DNA of 7,833 nt from an uncultured Clostridia bacterium (GTDB lineage Bacteria; Bacillota; Clostridia; Christensenellales; UBA1242). This document shows positions 1-7,089 of the stretch, piece by piece. Position 1 is the first letter of the stretch. The number at the start of each line of letters is the position of its first letter. The stretch lies in NCBI GenBank assembly GCA_937900575.1, contig CALCEI010000102.1, positions 1-7,833 on the forward strand, written 5' to 3'. Below the pieces are notes generated by a model. The model did not search any database. It was not told the origin of the DNA and worked only from the letters and a program-made list of their open reading frames with translations. Position numbers and translations under genes: made by a program.

Positions 1-12
1 ATCTCTTAAAAT

Positions 13-52
13 AAATAATACGAACTCACTTTTTAAGGGGTTCGTATTATTT
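13..52 (-). terminator. Hairpin terminator behind tRNA-Ser
   Basis: Arms 13-25 and 40-52 form a perfect 13-bp inverted repeat with a 14-nt loop. The stem is A+T-rich at its base and has a GTTCG/CGAAC core at the top. Read on the minus strand it begins 5 nt past the tRNA CCA end and is followed by a T-rich stretch (TATTTATTTTAA), which fits an intrinsic terminator for the tRNA transcript. The T-tract is interrupted, so efficiency is uncertain. The stem is symmetric and might also stop transcription entering from the left. Confidence 0.75.
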
Positions 53-57
53 GCTAA

Positions 58-148
58 TGGCGGAGAGTGAGGGATTTGAACCCTCGCGCGCCTTTCGACG
101 CCTACATCCTTAGCAGGGACGCCTCTTCGACCTCTTGAGTAACTCTCC
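58..148 (-). tRNA. tRNA-Ser, anticodon GCU
   Basis: This serine tRNA reads AGC/AGU codons. On the minus strand the 7-bp acceptor stem pairs 148-142 (GGAGAGT) with 68-62 (ACTCTCC). Discriminator G and an encoded CCA follow at 61-58. The anticodon stem CGTCC/GGATG encloses the 7-nt loop CTGCTAA with anticodon GCT. A long variable arm (GCGTC-GAAA-GGCGC) is diagnostic of class II tRNAs such as Ser. The T arm is GAGGG-TTCAAAT-CCCTC. All arms fold without mismatch apart from G-U pairs, so it should be functional. It is preceded by a near-perfect sigma-A promoter about 92 nt upstream and followed by a hairpin terminator, so it can be transcribed alone as well as by read-through from the small upstream gene. 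Confidence 0.97.
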
Positions 149-173
149 ATAACCGAATTAAATAAAATATTTT

Positions 174-244
174 GTTCTTTAATTTTCTTAAATGAACATG
201 CTAATTAAGTTCCTTTAATTTCATTAAATGAACATGCCAATTAT
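174..244 (-). repeat. Two tandem 35/36-bp hairpin repeats in the tRNA-Ser leader
   Basis: Copy 1 is 174-208 and copy 2 is 209-244. Both follow the pattern GTTC-TTTAAT..TTAAATGAAC, then ATGC(T/C)AATTA. The 20-nt block at 188-207 matches 224-243 at 19 of 20 positions. Each copy is itself an inverted repeat: GTTC-N-TTTAAT is mirrored by ATTAAA-N-GAAC with a short loop. The leader RNA between the tRNA promoter and the tRNA 5' end could therefore fold into two successive stem-loops. The outer edge of copy 2 overlaps the -10 box. Function is unknown; the structures could affect RNase P processing or act as DNA operators. Confidence 0.8.
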
Positions 245-268
245 ACCAAATTGGAAATGCTTTGTCAA
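240..268 (-). promoter_or_regulatory. Consensus sigma-A promoter for tRNA-Ser
   Basis: On the minus strand TTGACA (268-263) is followed after exactly 17 nt by TATAAT (245-240). Both hexamers match the vegetative consensus fully. The expected transcription start is near 233, giving a leader of about 85 nt before the tRNA at 148. Such strength is typical of stable-RNA promoters. The promoter begins just 17 nt beyond the stop codon of the upstream 53-codon gene, so both may also share a transcript. Confidence 0.88.
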
Positions 269-285
269 CATATATCATTTTGAAA

Positions 286-447
286 TTATTCAGTTTTCAA
301 AAAATAATCGGTTGCAGATTTTGTTGGTGGAAAAAGGTCATTTTCTGTCAGGTAAATGCTACCTAAATTGTGCCCAATTTCATCAAAAACCACATAGGTT
401 GTGCTTGTTGGAATTTTTGTGCCAGAATAAAATTTTTGTTGTTGCAT
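286..447 (-). CDS. Small 53-aa protein, YjzC-like
   Basis: This open frame starts at ATG 447-445 behind a strong Shine-Dalgarno sequence (AAGGGGG, 458-452, 4 nt from ATG) and ends with TAA at 286. The product begins MQQQKFYSGTKIPTSTTYVV and contains an F-x-x-G-x-x-x-P start, a central D-E-x-G and a terminal FPPT followed by an aromatic/acidic tail. This layout resembles the short YjzC family of Bacillota, whose members have a conserved F..G.k.P..g.Y and a G/N-D-x-FPPT motif. The family has no established biochemical role. No signal peptide or membrane segment is visible. It diverges from addB and is followed at once by the tRNA-Ser promoter. Its own promoter is not obvious. The ribosome site and protein-like sequence make the gene likely; the family call rests on motif memory and is tentative. 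Confidence 0.7.
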   Translation of the reverse strand: MQQQKFYSGTKIPTSTTYVVFDEIGHNLGSIYLTENDLFPPTKSATDYFLKTE

Positions 448-451
448 AAAA

Positions 452-458
452 CCCCCTT
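452..458 (-). promoter_or_regulatory. Shine-Dalgarno site of the 53-aa gene
   Basis: AAGGGGG on the minus strand lies 4 nt before ATG 447. It decides the start and is the main evidence that this short frame is translated. Confidence 0.75.
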
Positions 459-492
459 AAATTAGGTTGAGCAGAAATTTTATTTTAAAACC

Positions 493-507
493 ATTAACTA
501 CGTTAAT
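493..507. promoter_or_regulatory. 15-bp palindrome ATTAAC-TAC-GTTAAT, possible operator
   Basis: Perfect 6-bp arms flank a 3-nt centre. The element ends 2 nt before the -35 box of the addB promoter and lies between the divergent 53-aa gene and addB. Its position suits a dimeric regulator acting on either gene. The half-site spacing differs from the GAAC-N4-GTTC LexA box, so it is not an evident SOS box. No regulator can be named. Confidence 0.45.
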
Positions 508-509
508 AT

Positions 510-538
510 TTGACAATTTGCGTTTAAATTGATAAAAT
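510..538 (+). promoter_or_regulatory. Promoter of addB, implies a leaderless mRNA
   Basis: TTGACA (510-515), a 17-nt spacer and TAAAAT (533-538) match the vegetative consensus at 11 of 12 positions. The usual start 7 nt past the -10 hexamer falls at 545, which is the A of the addB ATG. No Shine-Dalgarno sequence lies between promoter and ATG. The transcript therefore probably begins at or within a base or two of the start codon. Confidence 0.82.
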
Positions 539-544
539 TTAGAC

Positions 545-3508
545 ATGATTAAAGTTTTTAATGTTGCATCTTTGCACGCAGGACTTTATAAGGCAGTTGA
601 ATTTTGCAAAGCAAACAAAGAAAGGACTATTGACGTGGTTGTTCCAGATAAACTTAGTATGTTTATTGAACGTTTTTTGTTTGAAAAATTGGACATTAAA
701 GCAAGTTTTAACATTAAAATAAACACTCTTAATAGATTTGTTAAAAGCACTTTAACAATTGATAAAACCAAAGAAATAAGTAAGACGGGTAGCATAATTT
801 TGGTGCACAAAATTTTGCGTGATAATGCTAAAAAGTTTAAGGCACTTAAAAGCAAGAATTATACGTTCAGTTATGCCGAAGAGATTTTTGCAACCATAAG
901 CCAACTTAAAGCATCACAAATTGGGTATGAAGAAATGTTGAAATTTTCTTCCAACAACTTGCAACTTAAAGATAAAATTTTGGACCTTGCACTTATTTAT
1001 GAAGAGTATACACATTTGAAGGGCGCATTGCTTGATGCTTCCGATTGTTTTTTGCTTGCAACCATGAACATAAAAAAGGCATATGAAAACAGAACAATTT
1101 TGTTTGTTGGTTTTGATGATTACACAGCAATTGAATATGCAACCATTGAACAACTTGCAACAACAAACGAACTTAACATAATTAATTGTTTTTGCAAAAG
1201 TAACAATCAATATATTTATAACCGTGAAGTGATAGAGCAGTTACAACATATTGCACAAGTTTCCACATTGCCAATTGAAGTTGAAGATTGCCATGTTGCT
1301 TTAGATGATTTGCACAACTTTATGCAAAGCAATTTGTTTGGCATAAAAAAAGTTGACGCAAAACTTGATGGCGTTGGCACTTATTCAACAAATAAAGTTG
1401 AAAGTGAAATTGAATTTGTTGCACGTGACATTAAAAGCAAAATTCTTGCCGGCAAGCACTATGGAGATTTTGGTGTTGCAATTTTTGGCATGGAAAACCA
1501 CAAAGAGAATTTAAAGGAAATTTTTAAAAAATACGAAATAAATTACTATATTGACGAAGAAATTTACCTTAAAAACAGCATTTTTTATAAATTTTTGTGC
1601 AGTTTGTTTAAATATCAAACGGAATATTTCAATTTGCCACATTTAATTGATGTTATAAATTCACCATTTTTTGTGCTTGAAGATGATGGCAAAATTAAGT
1701 TAATTGAAAAATTGCAAACAGTGAAATTCAATGGTGATTTCAATTCCTTTAGCCTTGGTGAAGAATTGGCTGAAGAAGAAAAGGCACTTAAGGAATTTTT
1801 GCAAAACTTCAATCTGGCAAAAGATGCAGACATAAATTGTTTGGTTGAAACTTTGATTGAAGCAGACAAAAATTTGCATTTTGACGATGTGATTGAATCT
1901 CTTATTGAAAAAGAAGCAAATTTGCAAAACAAAATTTTGCTTGAAAAATCCAAGCAAATTGTTTTTGATGCTTTTGACGAAATGAAAAAGTTTTATTTCG
2001 ATGCACAGTTGGACGTTGTGTTTGAAATTTTCATTCGCCTATCCGACGTTGTAAAGGTAAACAATGTTCCACTTATGCTTGATGCAGTTAAAGTGCTTGA
2101 CGCAGGCAACTGTCTGGAAGTTTTTGATGAATTGTACCTTGTAAATTGTACATACGAAACAGCACCATCACTTAAAGCCGATTGTGGCATAATTTTGGAT
2201 TCCGAAATTGACGAATTGAATTTTTGTAACAAACTTTCGCCATCAATTCAACACATAAATCGTTTGGCAAAGTTAAGGTTGTTTAACACAGCGCTTATGT
2301 TTAACCATGTGCTTAACATAACATATTCAAGCACTGCAAGTGAACTTGTTACAGCTTTAAAAAGTATGTTGCCCGTGCAAGAATTAACCCTTCCACAAGG
2401 CATTTTGAGTGCAACCGATTATTACGAAACGGCATATAAACTTGGTGTAAAAGTTGAAGGCGACAATTTGGCACAAAACAAAAACTTTTCTGTGCTTAGT
2501 TCAACTGGACTTAAGGCTTTTGAAAGTTTAAAAGCCATTTCGCCATCTCATTTGGAAGATTATTTTAAATGCCCATTCTATTGTTTCTTAAATAGAACCA
2601 TGCAGGTTAAACCAAGGTTGGAAAACGACGTACTTTCTTTGGACGTTGGTAACATTTTGCATGGACTTTTGTGTGAATATTACACTAAAAAGAAGCAAGT
2701 TGGCGACAGAAAAGAATTCTGCAAAAATTTTGTGTTGAATTTTATTAATAAAGACGGAAGACTTAAAATTAATGCCAACAGCCCAATTTTACATAACCTT
2801 ATTGACGAAGCAGAGCGAGTTTTGGACGGAGTGGATAACATTGACAAAAAATCCAATTTTGCCCCAAGCAAATTTGAATATAAATTCAACAAAGTTGAAG
2901 GTCTTAAACTTGACAATGTGGACGTTTATGGAGTTGTTGATAGGATTGACGAAAGTGATGAAGGCATAAGGATTATTGACTACAAAACCGGCAAAGCAGA
3001 TGCAAATTTAAAAGAACTTTATTATGGCAACAAATTGCAGTTGTTTTTGTATGCTTGTGCAATGCAAAAGCACTTAAACAAAGAAGTTAAAGGTATGTTT
3101 TACTTGCAATTGCACAATGCTTTCCAAGACGTTGGTGCAACGCCATACAAATTGGACGGATTTTTTGAAAACACCGAAGAAGTTGTGCATAGTTTAGATA
3201 ACACTTTGGACGCAAAAGGCAAAAGCGATGTTGTAAACATGTCCTTAACCAAAGATTTTGTGGCAAGAAAAAGCGACCATGCACTTACCGAACAAGAAAT
3301 GCAATATTTAAAGAATTATTCCATAAATGTTGCAACCAAAGCCGTTAAAGAAATTAAATCTGGTTACATTCAACCAAACCCAACAAAAGTTAAATTGATG
3401 TGCGATTATTGCCCATATAAGCATGTTTGCCTTAAAGATTCCAACGGTATAAAGCCAAGGGAAGTGTTGGGTGTTGAAAAGGATTCTTTTGGAGGTGCAA
3501 ATGATTGA
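545..3508 (+). CDS. addB: AddB-type subunit of the AddAB helicase-nuclease (Walker A absent)
   Basis: AddB partners AddA to resect double-strand DNA ends and load RecA; in characterised enzymes it cuts the strand ending 5' and recognises Chi. This 987-aa protein is shorter than B. subtilis AddB (about 1,170 aa). The N terminus has the family block VVVPDKLSMFIERFLFEKL (residues about 31-49), equivalent to the VPEQ-type block. The G-x-x-GSGKT motif that normally precedes it is replaced by NVASLHAGL. The C-terminal RecB-like nuclease is intact: G702-N-I-L-H706, G796-V-V-D799-R-I-D, D812-Y-K814-T-G and L831-Q832-L. Iron-sulfur cysteines are C676 (in KCPFYC) and C953-x2-C956-x5-C962. ATG 545 has no Shine-Dalgarno site but sits at the expected transcription start. 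It overlaps addA by 8 nt. Family assignment is confident; the lack of ATP binding by AddB is inference. Confidence 0.94.
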   Translation: MIKVFNVASLHAGLYKAVEFCKANKERTIDVVVPDKLSMFIERFLFEKLDIKASFNIKINTLNRFVKSTLTIDKTKEISKTGSIILVHKILRDNAKKFKALKSKNYTFSYAEEIFATISQLKASQIGYEEMLKFSSNNLQLKDKILDLALIYEEYTHLKGALLDASDCFLLATMNIKKAYENRTILFVGFDDYTAIEYATIEQLATTNELNIINCFCKSNNQYIYNREVIEQLQHIAQVSTLPIEVEDCHVALDDLHNFMQSNLFGIKKVDAKLDGVGTYSTNKVESEIEFVARDIKSKILAGKHYGDFGVAIFGMENHKENLKEIFKKYEINYYIDEEIYLKNSIFYKFLCSLFKYQTEYFNLPHLIDVINSPFFVLEDDGKIKLIEKLQTVKFNGDFNSFSLGEELAEEEKALKEFLQNFNLAKDADINCLVETLIEADKNLHFDDVIESLIEKEANLQNKILLEKSKQIVFDAFDEMKKFYFDAQLDVVFEIFIRLSDVVKVNNVPLMLDAVKVLDAGNCLEVFDELYLVNCTYETAPSLKADCGIILDSEIDELNFCNKLSPSIQHINRLAKLRLFNTALMFNHVLNITYSSTASELVTALKSMLPVQELTLPQGILSATDYYETAYKLGVKVEGDNLAQNKNFSVLSSTGLKAFESLKAISPSHLEDYFKCPFYCFLNRTMQVKPRLENDVLSLDVGNILHGLLCEYYTKKKQVGDRKEFCKNFVLNFINKDGRLKINANSPILHNLIDEAERVLDGVDNIDKKSNFAPSKFEYKFNKVEGLKLDNVDVYGVVDRIDESDEGIRIIDYKTGKADANLKELYYGNKLQLFLYACAMQKHLNKEVKGMFYLQLHNAFQDVGATPYKLDGFFENTEEVVHSLDNTLDAKGKSDVVNMSLTKDFVARKSDHALTEQEMQYLKNYSINVATKAVKEIKSGYIQPNPTKVKLMCDYCPYKHVCLKDSNGIKPREVLGVEKDSFGGAND
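3491..3497 (+). promoter_or_regulatory. Shine-Dalgarno site that sets the addA start
   Basis: GGAGGTG lies inside the last codons of addB, and its GGAGG core is 5 nt before ATG 3501. It supports 3501 rather than the in-frame ATG at 3471, which has no such site and would add ten residues not matching the family start. Confidence 0.88.
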
Positions 3509-6500
3509 CGATAGCAAATTCAACGAAGAGCAACTTGCAATTATTAATTCAACCGAACAGCACCAACTTGTTAGCGCCGGTGCAGGAAGTGGAAAAACCA
3601 CAGTGCTTATTGAAAAACTTACAAGATTAATTGTAAATGAACATGTGCCTATAAACAATTTGCTTGTTGTAACATTCACTGTTTTTGCAGCAGAAGAAAT
3701 GAAAAGCAGATTAATAAAATCTTTGCAAGAGGAACTTTTAAAAGCCGACACAAAAGAAAGGGCAGAAGAAATTTTATCTTCAATTGAACAAGTTAAAGTG
3801 GCAGATATCTCTACCATAGATGGTTTTGCATCTAAAAATATTAAGAAATATTTTTACGAATTGGAAATTGAGCCAAGTGTTGAGATAATAAGCGATTCAA
3901 CTCGTGATTATTACATGACTCGTGCAATGAAAAAGAGCATTGAAGAGTTGACGCAGGAAGAAGAAAAAATCAATTTGTTGTTGGATATTTTTGGCAAAGA
4001 CCAACGTAATTTAAGCAACTTGGAAAGTTTTGTGCTTAACACATATTTTGACGTAATCAACTTGGAAGATTACGAAGAATTTATAAACAAAAGCAAACTT
4101 GCTTACATTAAGAGTGACGAAGCAGAAAAAATTGTCAACAACTTAATTTGTGCTACGGTTGAAAAGGCAATAAAAACTTTTGAATGCGACGAAACATTAT
4201 ACGATGTTGATGTGGAAAGTTTAAAATCTGGATTCTTAAATGAATTTAAAAAGGTTAAAACAACCAATAACTTAAAAGAAAATTTGCAAGCCTTGTTTGA
4301 AATGAATATTGAAACATTCAATGCTCGTGACAGCAAAAGATATGCAAGTTTAAAAATTCTCAATGGTGCAATTAAAGACGTGCTAGACAGAAAAAACAAA
4401 TTGCAAGAAAGGGGCATAGATACAGATTTTGAAGAAAAAAGCCAAAAAGTTTTGGCATACTTCAATTATTTTATTGAATTATTGCAAAAATTTATAAAAA
4501 ACTATGCAGACCTTAAAGCAAAAAATAATTTATTAGATTTCAACGACCTTACAAGATTGATGCTTAAATTGCTTAAAAACGAAAAGATTAAAGCAGAACT
4601 TCACAACAAGTATAAATATATTTTTGTTGACGAATGCCAAGACATCAACCCACTTCAAGACAAATTGCTTTGTGAACTTTGTGGCAAAGACGCGCACACA
4701 TTTATGGTTGGTGACGTAAAACAATCCATTTATGGTTTTAGGGGTGCTGTTCCAGAACTCTTTTTGGAAAAATATGATGCATACAAAAAGCACCATGAAC
4801 TTGGCAAGGCCTTTGATATGAAACAAAACTATAGGTCCAACCCAAAGATTTTGAAATTTATTGATGAAAAGTTTTCCGACTTCATGACAAAAAGTGCAAC
4901 CGGAATTGATTATAAAAACGATTGCACCTTTAAGGCAGGATTGGATTTTGAAGATGACAAAGTTCAAATTGCACTTATTGAAAAGGACGAAGAAGACGAA
5001 ATTGCAACCGGTGTTTATAGTGTTAAAGAAGATTCCAACCTTGCAAAAGAATCTTCCAAAGTTGAGCAAGCACGATATGTTGTTAACAAAATAACTTCAC
5101 TTGTTGGCACAGAAATTTATGATGCAAAACAAAAGCAAATGCGCAAATTAACTTATGCCGACATTGCAATCCTTTCAAGAAGCGAAAAGGACGAAGCCAC
5201 AACAATTTTGGTGGATATGTTAAGACAAGCCGGTGTGCCTGTAAACGTAAATCAAAAATTGGAAGTTGTAAAGAGTGAACTTGTAAGCCTTGTGCTTTCC
5301 ATTTTAAAGTGTGTTGTTAAAACTGCAGATGATGTGGACTATTTGGCAACCTTCATGGCACTTACACCAATGACAATGGACAACTTGGTTGCCTTACGCA
5401 CAAAAGATTTAAGTTTGTACGAAGATTTGTGCAACAACAAAGATGACGAAATTGTAAAAATTGGTTTTGAAAAACTTAAACGCATTGAACAGGCTTCTTA
5501 TACCTGCTTAAACAATGCTTTAATTCGTTTTATTTTAAGTGATATTGGACTTAAATATTACATATTATCCAAACCTGAAGGCAAAAACGAATTGGCAGTT
5601 TTAAACGAATTTTTAAACAAATTATCTGCTGAAAATAACCTTGGTTTGTGTGAGTTTATTTCAGTTGTGGAAAGTTCAATTTCCAAAGGAACAGATTTTA
5701 ACAGCCAAGATGCTTTTGATAGTGTAACCGTGCAAACCATTCACAAGAGTAAGGGTTTGGAATATCCTGTTGTGTTTTTGGTTAATGCAAACAAACAGTT
5801 CAATTCACTTAACGAAAATGACGAAGTTAACTTTGCTTCCAACCTTGGCATTGGTGTAAATTATTTTGATGTTTTAAACAGAACAAAAAGCAGTTCACTG
5901 CTTAAATATGCAATAAGAGAGAACAACAAAAAGAAAGGCAAATTGGAAGAAATGCGCTTGTTGTACGTTGCTCTTACAAGGGCAAAAAACAAGTTGTTTA
6001 TTGTTGGCACTTTGCCAAAACTTGCACAAGGTAAAACTCAACTTGAAGATAAATGCTTTACAAACATGCTTGTTAAAAAGAATTTTAATGAATTAACCAA
6101 AAATCACAACGAATTTGATTATTTTGACGTTGATATTATTGGCGAACAAGAGCATGTTTTACAGGCAGAAAAGCAAGATGTAAAATTGGATTCTTCAAAC
6201 CTTAATTTTGCATACGACAAACAAACAGAATTTAATGTACCAATCAAAAACACGGTAACTGCACTCAACACAAAACGCAGTGAAGAAGAACACTTTTCAA
6301 CAAAAGCATGGTTGACTCCACAAATTCAAGCCGAAGCAGAAGTTGATAGGGCAATGGTTGGCACACATTATCACGCAGCACTTGAAAATTTGGATTATTT
6401 AACCGAATTTAAAAAGACAACCGATTTTGAAGATGTGGACTACTTTAAAATTGAACAAGCACACAAAAAACTTCAGCCTTTGTTTACAGGTTCAATTTCT

Positions 6501-6782
6501 CACAAAAAAGAAGCAGATTTCATGATGTATGTGCCATATAACGAACTTGTTGGTGGCAACATAAAAGATAAAGTTTTGGTGCAAGGTGTTGTGGATTTGC
6601 TTATTGAATACGCAGATGGTTTTGCCATTGTGGACTATAAATTTAGTTCGCTTCCAATTGGTGTACTTAAACAAAAATATGCCGAGCAATTGGCACTTTA
6701 CAAACATGCAGTGGAATTGGCTTATGGAAAGCCTGTTAAAAACACTTACATTTATTCCATAAACACAGGCGAAATGGCTTAA
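3501..6782 (+). CDS. addA: AddA helicase-nuclease subunit
   Basis: AddA is the UvrD-like 3'-5' motor of AddAB and cuts the 3'-ended strand during break processing. From ATG 3501 the protein is 1,093 aa (B. subtilis AddA is about 1,230). Motifs in order: Q motif FNEEQ (7-11), Walker A AGAGSGKT (26-33), TFTVFAAEEM (58-67), Walker B VDECQD (376-381), GDVKQSIYGFRG (404-415), QNYRSN (442-447), TIHKSKGLEYP (746-756) and YVALTRAK (822-829). The C-terminal nuclease has GTHYH (954-958), VVDLL with D1032, VDYK (D1045, K1047) and YAEQL (1060-1064), so both activities look intact. The usual T-x-H-x-F element reads STIDGF here, with D107 for histidine. The start overlaps the addB end by 8 nt, which suggests translational coupling. 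The stop shares TTAA with the convergent small gene. Confidence 0.96.
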   Translation: MIDDSKFNEEQLAIINSTEQHQLVSAGAGSGKTTVLIEKLTRLIVNEHVPINNLLVVTFTVFAAEEMKSRLIKSLQEELLKADTKERAEEILSSIEQVKVADISTIDGFASKNIKKYFYELEIEPSVEIISDSTRDYYMTRAMKKSIEELTQEEEKINLLLDIFGKDQRNLSNLESFVLNTYFDVINLEDYEEFINKSKLAYIKSDEAEKIVNNLICATVEKAIKTFECDETLYDVDVESLKSGFLNEFKKVKTTNNLKENLQALFEMNIETFNARDSKRYASLKILNGAIKDVLDRKNKLQERGIDTDFEEKSQKVLAYFNYFIELLQKFIKNYADLKAKNNLLDFNDLTRLMLKLLKNEKIKAELHNKYKYIFVDECQDINPLQDKLLCELCGKDAHTFMVGDVKQSIYGFRGAVPELFLEKYDAYKKHHELGKAFDMKQNYRSNPKILKFIDEKFSDFMTKSATGIDYKNDCTFKAGLDFEDDKVQIALIEKDEEDEIATGVYSVKEDSNLAKESSKVEQARYVVNKITSLVGTEIYDAKQKQMRKLTYADIAILSRSEKDEATTILVDMLRQAGVPVNVNQKLEVVKSELVSLVLSILKCVVKTADDVDYLATFMALTPMTMDNLVALRTKDLSLYEDLCNNKDDEIVKIGFEKLKRIEQASYTCLNNALIRFILSDIGLKYYILSKPEGKNELAVLNEFLNKLSAENNLGLCEFISVVESSISKGTDFNSQDAFDSVTVQTIHKSKGLEYPVVFLVNANKQFNSLNENDEVNFASNLGIGVNYFDVLNRTKSSSLLKYAIRENNKKKGKLEEMRLLYVALTRAKNKLFIVGTLPKLAQGKTQLEDKCFTNMLVKKNFNELTKNHNEFDYFDVDIIGEQEHVLQAEKQDVKLDSSNLNFAYDKQTEFNVPIKNTVTALNTKRSEEEHFSTKAWLTPQIQAEAEVDRAMVGTHYHAALENLDYLTEFKKTTDFEDVDYFKIEQAHKKLQPLFTGSISHKKEADFMMYVPYNELVGGNIKDKVLVQGVVDLLIEYADGFAIVDYKFSSLPIGVLKQKYAEQLALYKHAVELAYGKPVKNTYIYSINTGEMA

Positions 6783-6988
6783 AGTTTGTTTGTTGGAATT
6801 TTGTGTTGCTTTAAAAGTGGCAAATATTCTTCCCACCTATATTCCCTTATTGGAATTGGCCTGTGATTATCAAAATAAAGCACAAGTGCAGGGCGAATGT
6901 GGTGGTAATTTTCAAACCATGTTGCACTTATGCAATGATTGGTTAAAATCAAATTCTTTGCAATTGCATGGAAATTGTAATATGTCAT
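6779..6988 (-). CDS. Conserved 69-aa small protein of unknown function
   Basis: The product starts MTYYNFHAIAKNLI and carries a conserved-looking core, PALVLYFDNHRPIPIREY followed by RWEEYLPLL (residues about 33-59). It is rich in Tyr, His, Trp and Arg, with no signal peptide or membrane segment. Similar 65-75-aa proteins occur in clostridial genomes, where I recall them being auto-named 'thermostable hemolysin delta-VPH'; that name is probably a misannotation and no hemolytic role should be assumed. The start ATG (6988-6986) has no Shine-Dalgarno site, but CATAAT lies exactly 6 nt upstream, suggesting a leaderless mRNA. It is convergent with addA, ends on the shared TTAA, and lies upstream of the addAB terminator, so the operon mRNA runs antisense through it. 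The plus-strand frame over the same bases is not protein-like. Function unknown. Confidence 0.75.
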   Translation of the reverse strand: MTYYNFHAIAKNLILTNHCISATWFENYHHIRPALVLYFDNHRPIPIREYRWEEYLPLLKQHKIPTNKL

Positions 6989-6994
6989 AAAATT

Positions 6995-7000
6995 ATTATG
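6995..7000 (-). promoter_or_regulatory. Candidate -10 box of the 69-aa gene
   Basis: CATAAT on the minus strand matches TATAAT at 5 of 6 and is separated from ATG 6988 by 6 nt, the same spacing seen for addB and mrnC. The matching -35 position would fall within the hairpin of the addAB terminator and shows no TTGACA-like hexamer, so the promoter may be weak or activator-dependent. Confidence 0.35.
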
Positions 7001-7011
7001 TGCAGAAATTA

Positions 7012-7039
7012 AAAAAACTGGGTGTTTGCCCAGTTTTTT
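7012..7039 (+). terminator. Intrinsic terminator of the addBA operon
   Basis: An 11-bp perfect stem, AAAAAACTGGG/CCCAGTTTTTT, encloses the loop TGTTTG and runs into a T-rich stretch (GTGTTTTTCTTTTT). The flanking A6 and T6 make it potentially bidirectional. It lies 229 nt past the addA stop, beyond the start of the antisense 69-aa gene, and just ahead of the mrnC promoter. Confidence 0.92.
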
Positions 7040-7051
7040 GTGTTTTTCTTT

Positions 7052-7083
7052 TTGTTTACTTTTTTTTTGTAATGTGATAATAT
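7052..7083 (+). promoter_or_regulatory. Promoter of mrnC, implies a leaderless mRNA
   Basis: Two overlapping readings fit: TTTACT (7055-7060), 17 nt, TAATAT (7078-7083); or TTGTTT (7052-7057), 18 nt, GATAAT (7076-7081) with an extended TG at 7073-7074. The predicted start is 7088-7090 and the mrnC ATG is at 7090. No Shine-Dalgarno sequence lies before ATG. Confidence 0.65.
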
Positions 7084-7089
7084 GTTTTT

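Noticed and set aside
174..244. Possible CRISPR array
   Set aside because: Only two copies lie directly adjacent with no spacers, and each is an internal inverted repeat within a tRNA leader.
228..449. Plus-strand frame of 73 codons upstream of addB
   Set aside because: No ribosome site, no family-like pattern, overlaps the tRNA leader repeats and promoter, and is antisense to the 53-codon gene that has a strong SD.
493..507. LexA/SOS box before addB
   Set aside because: Half-sites AAC and GTT are separated by 3 nt rather than the 4 of GAAC-N4-GTTC, and the flanking G and C are missing.
3471..3500. Upstream in-frame ATG for addA
   Set aside because: No SD before 3471, it lies deep in addB, and the extra ten residues do not fit the family. 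ATG 3501 has GGAGG at 5 nt spacing.
3308..3817. 169-codon minus-strand frame opposite the addB/addA junction
   Set aside because: Composition is serine/isoleucine-rich shadow sequence opposite well-supported family motifs on the plus strand; no ribosome site.
6790..6990. Plus-strand 66-codon frame after addA
   Set aside because: It is the shadow of the minus-strand 69-aa gene, whose sequence is much more protein-like and family-like.
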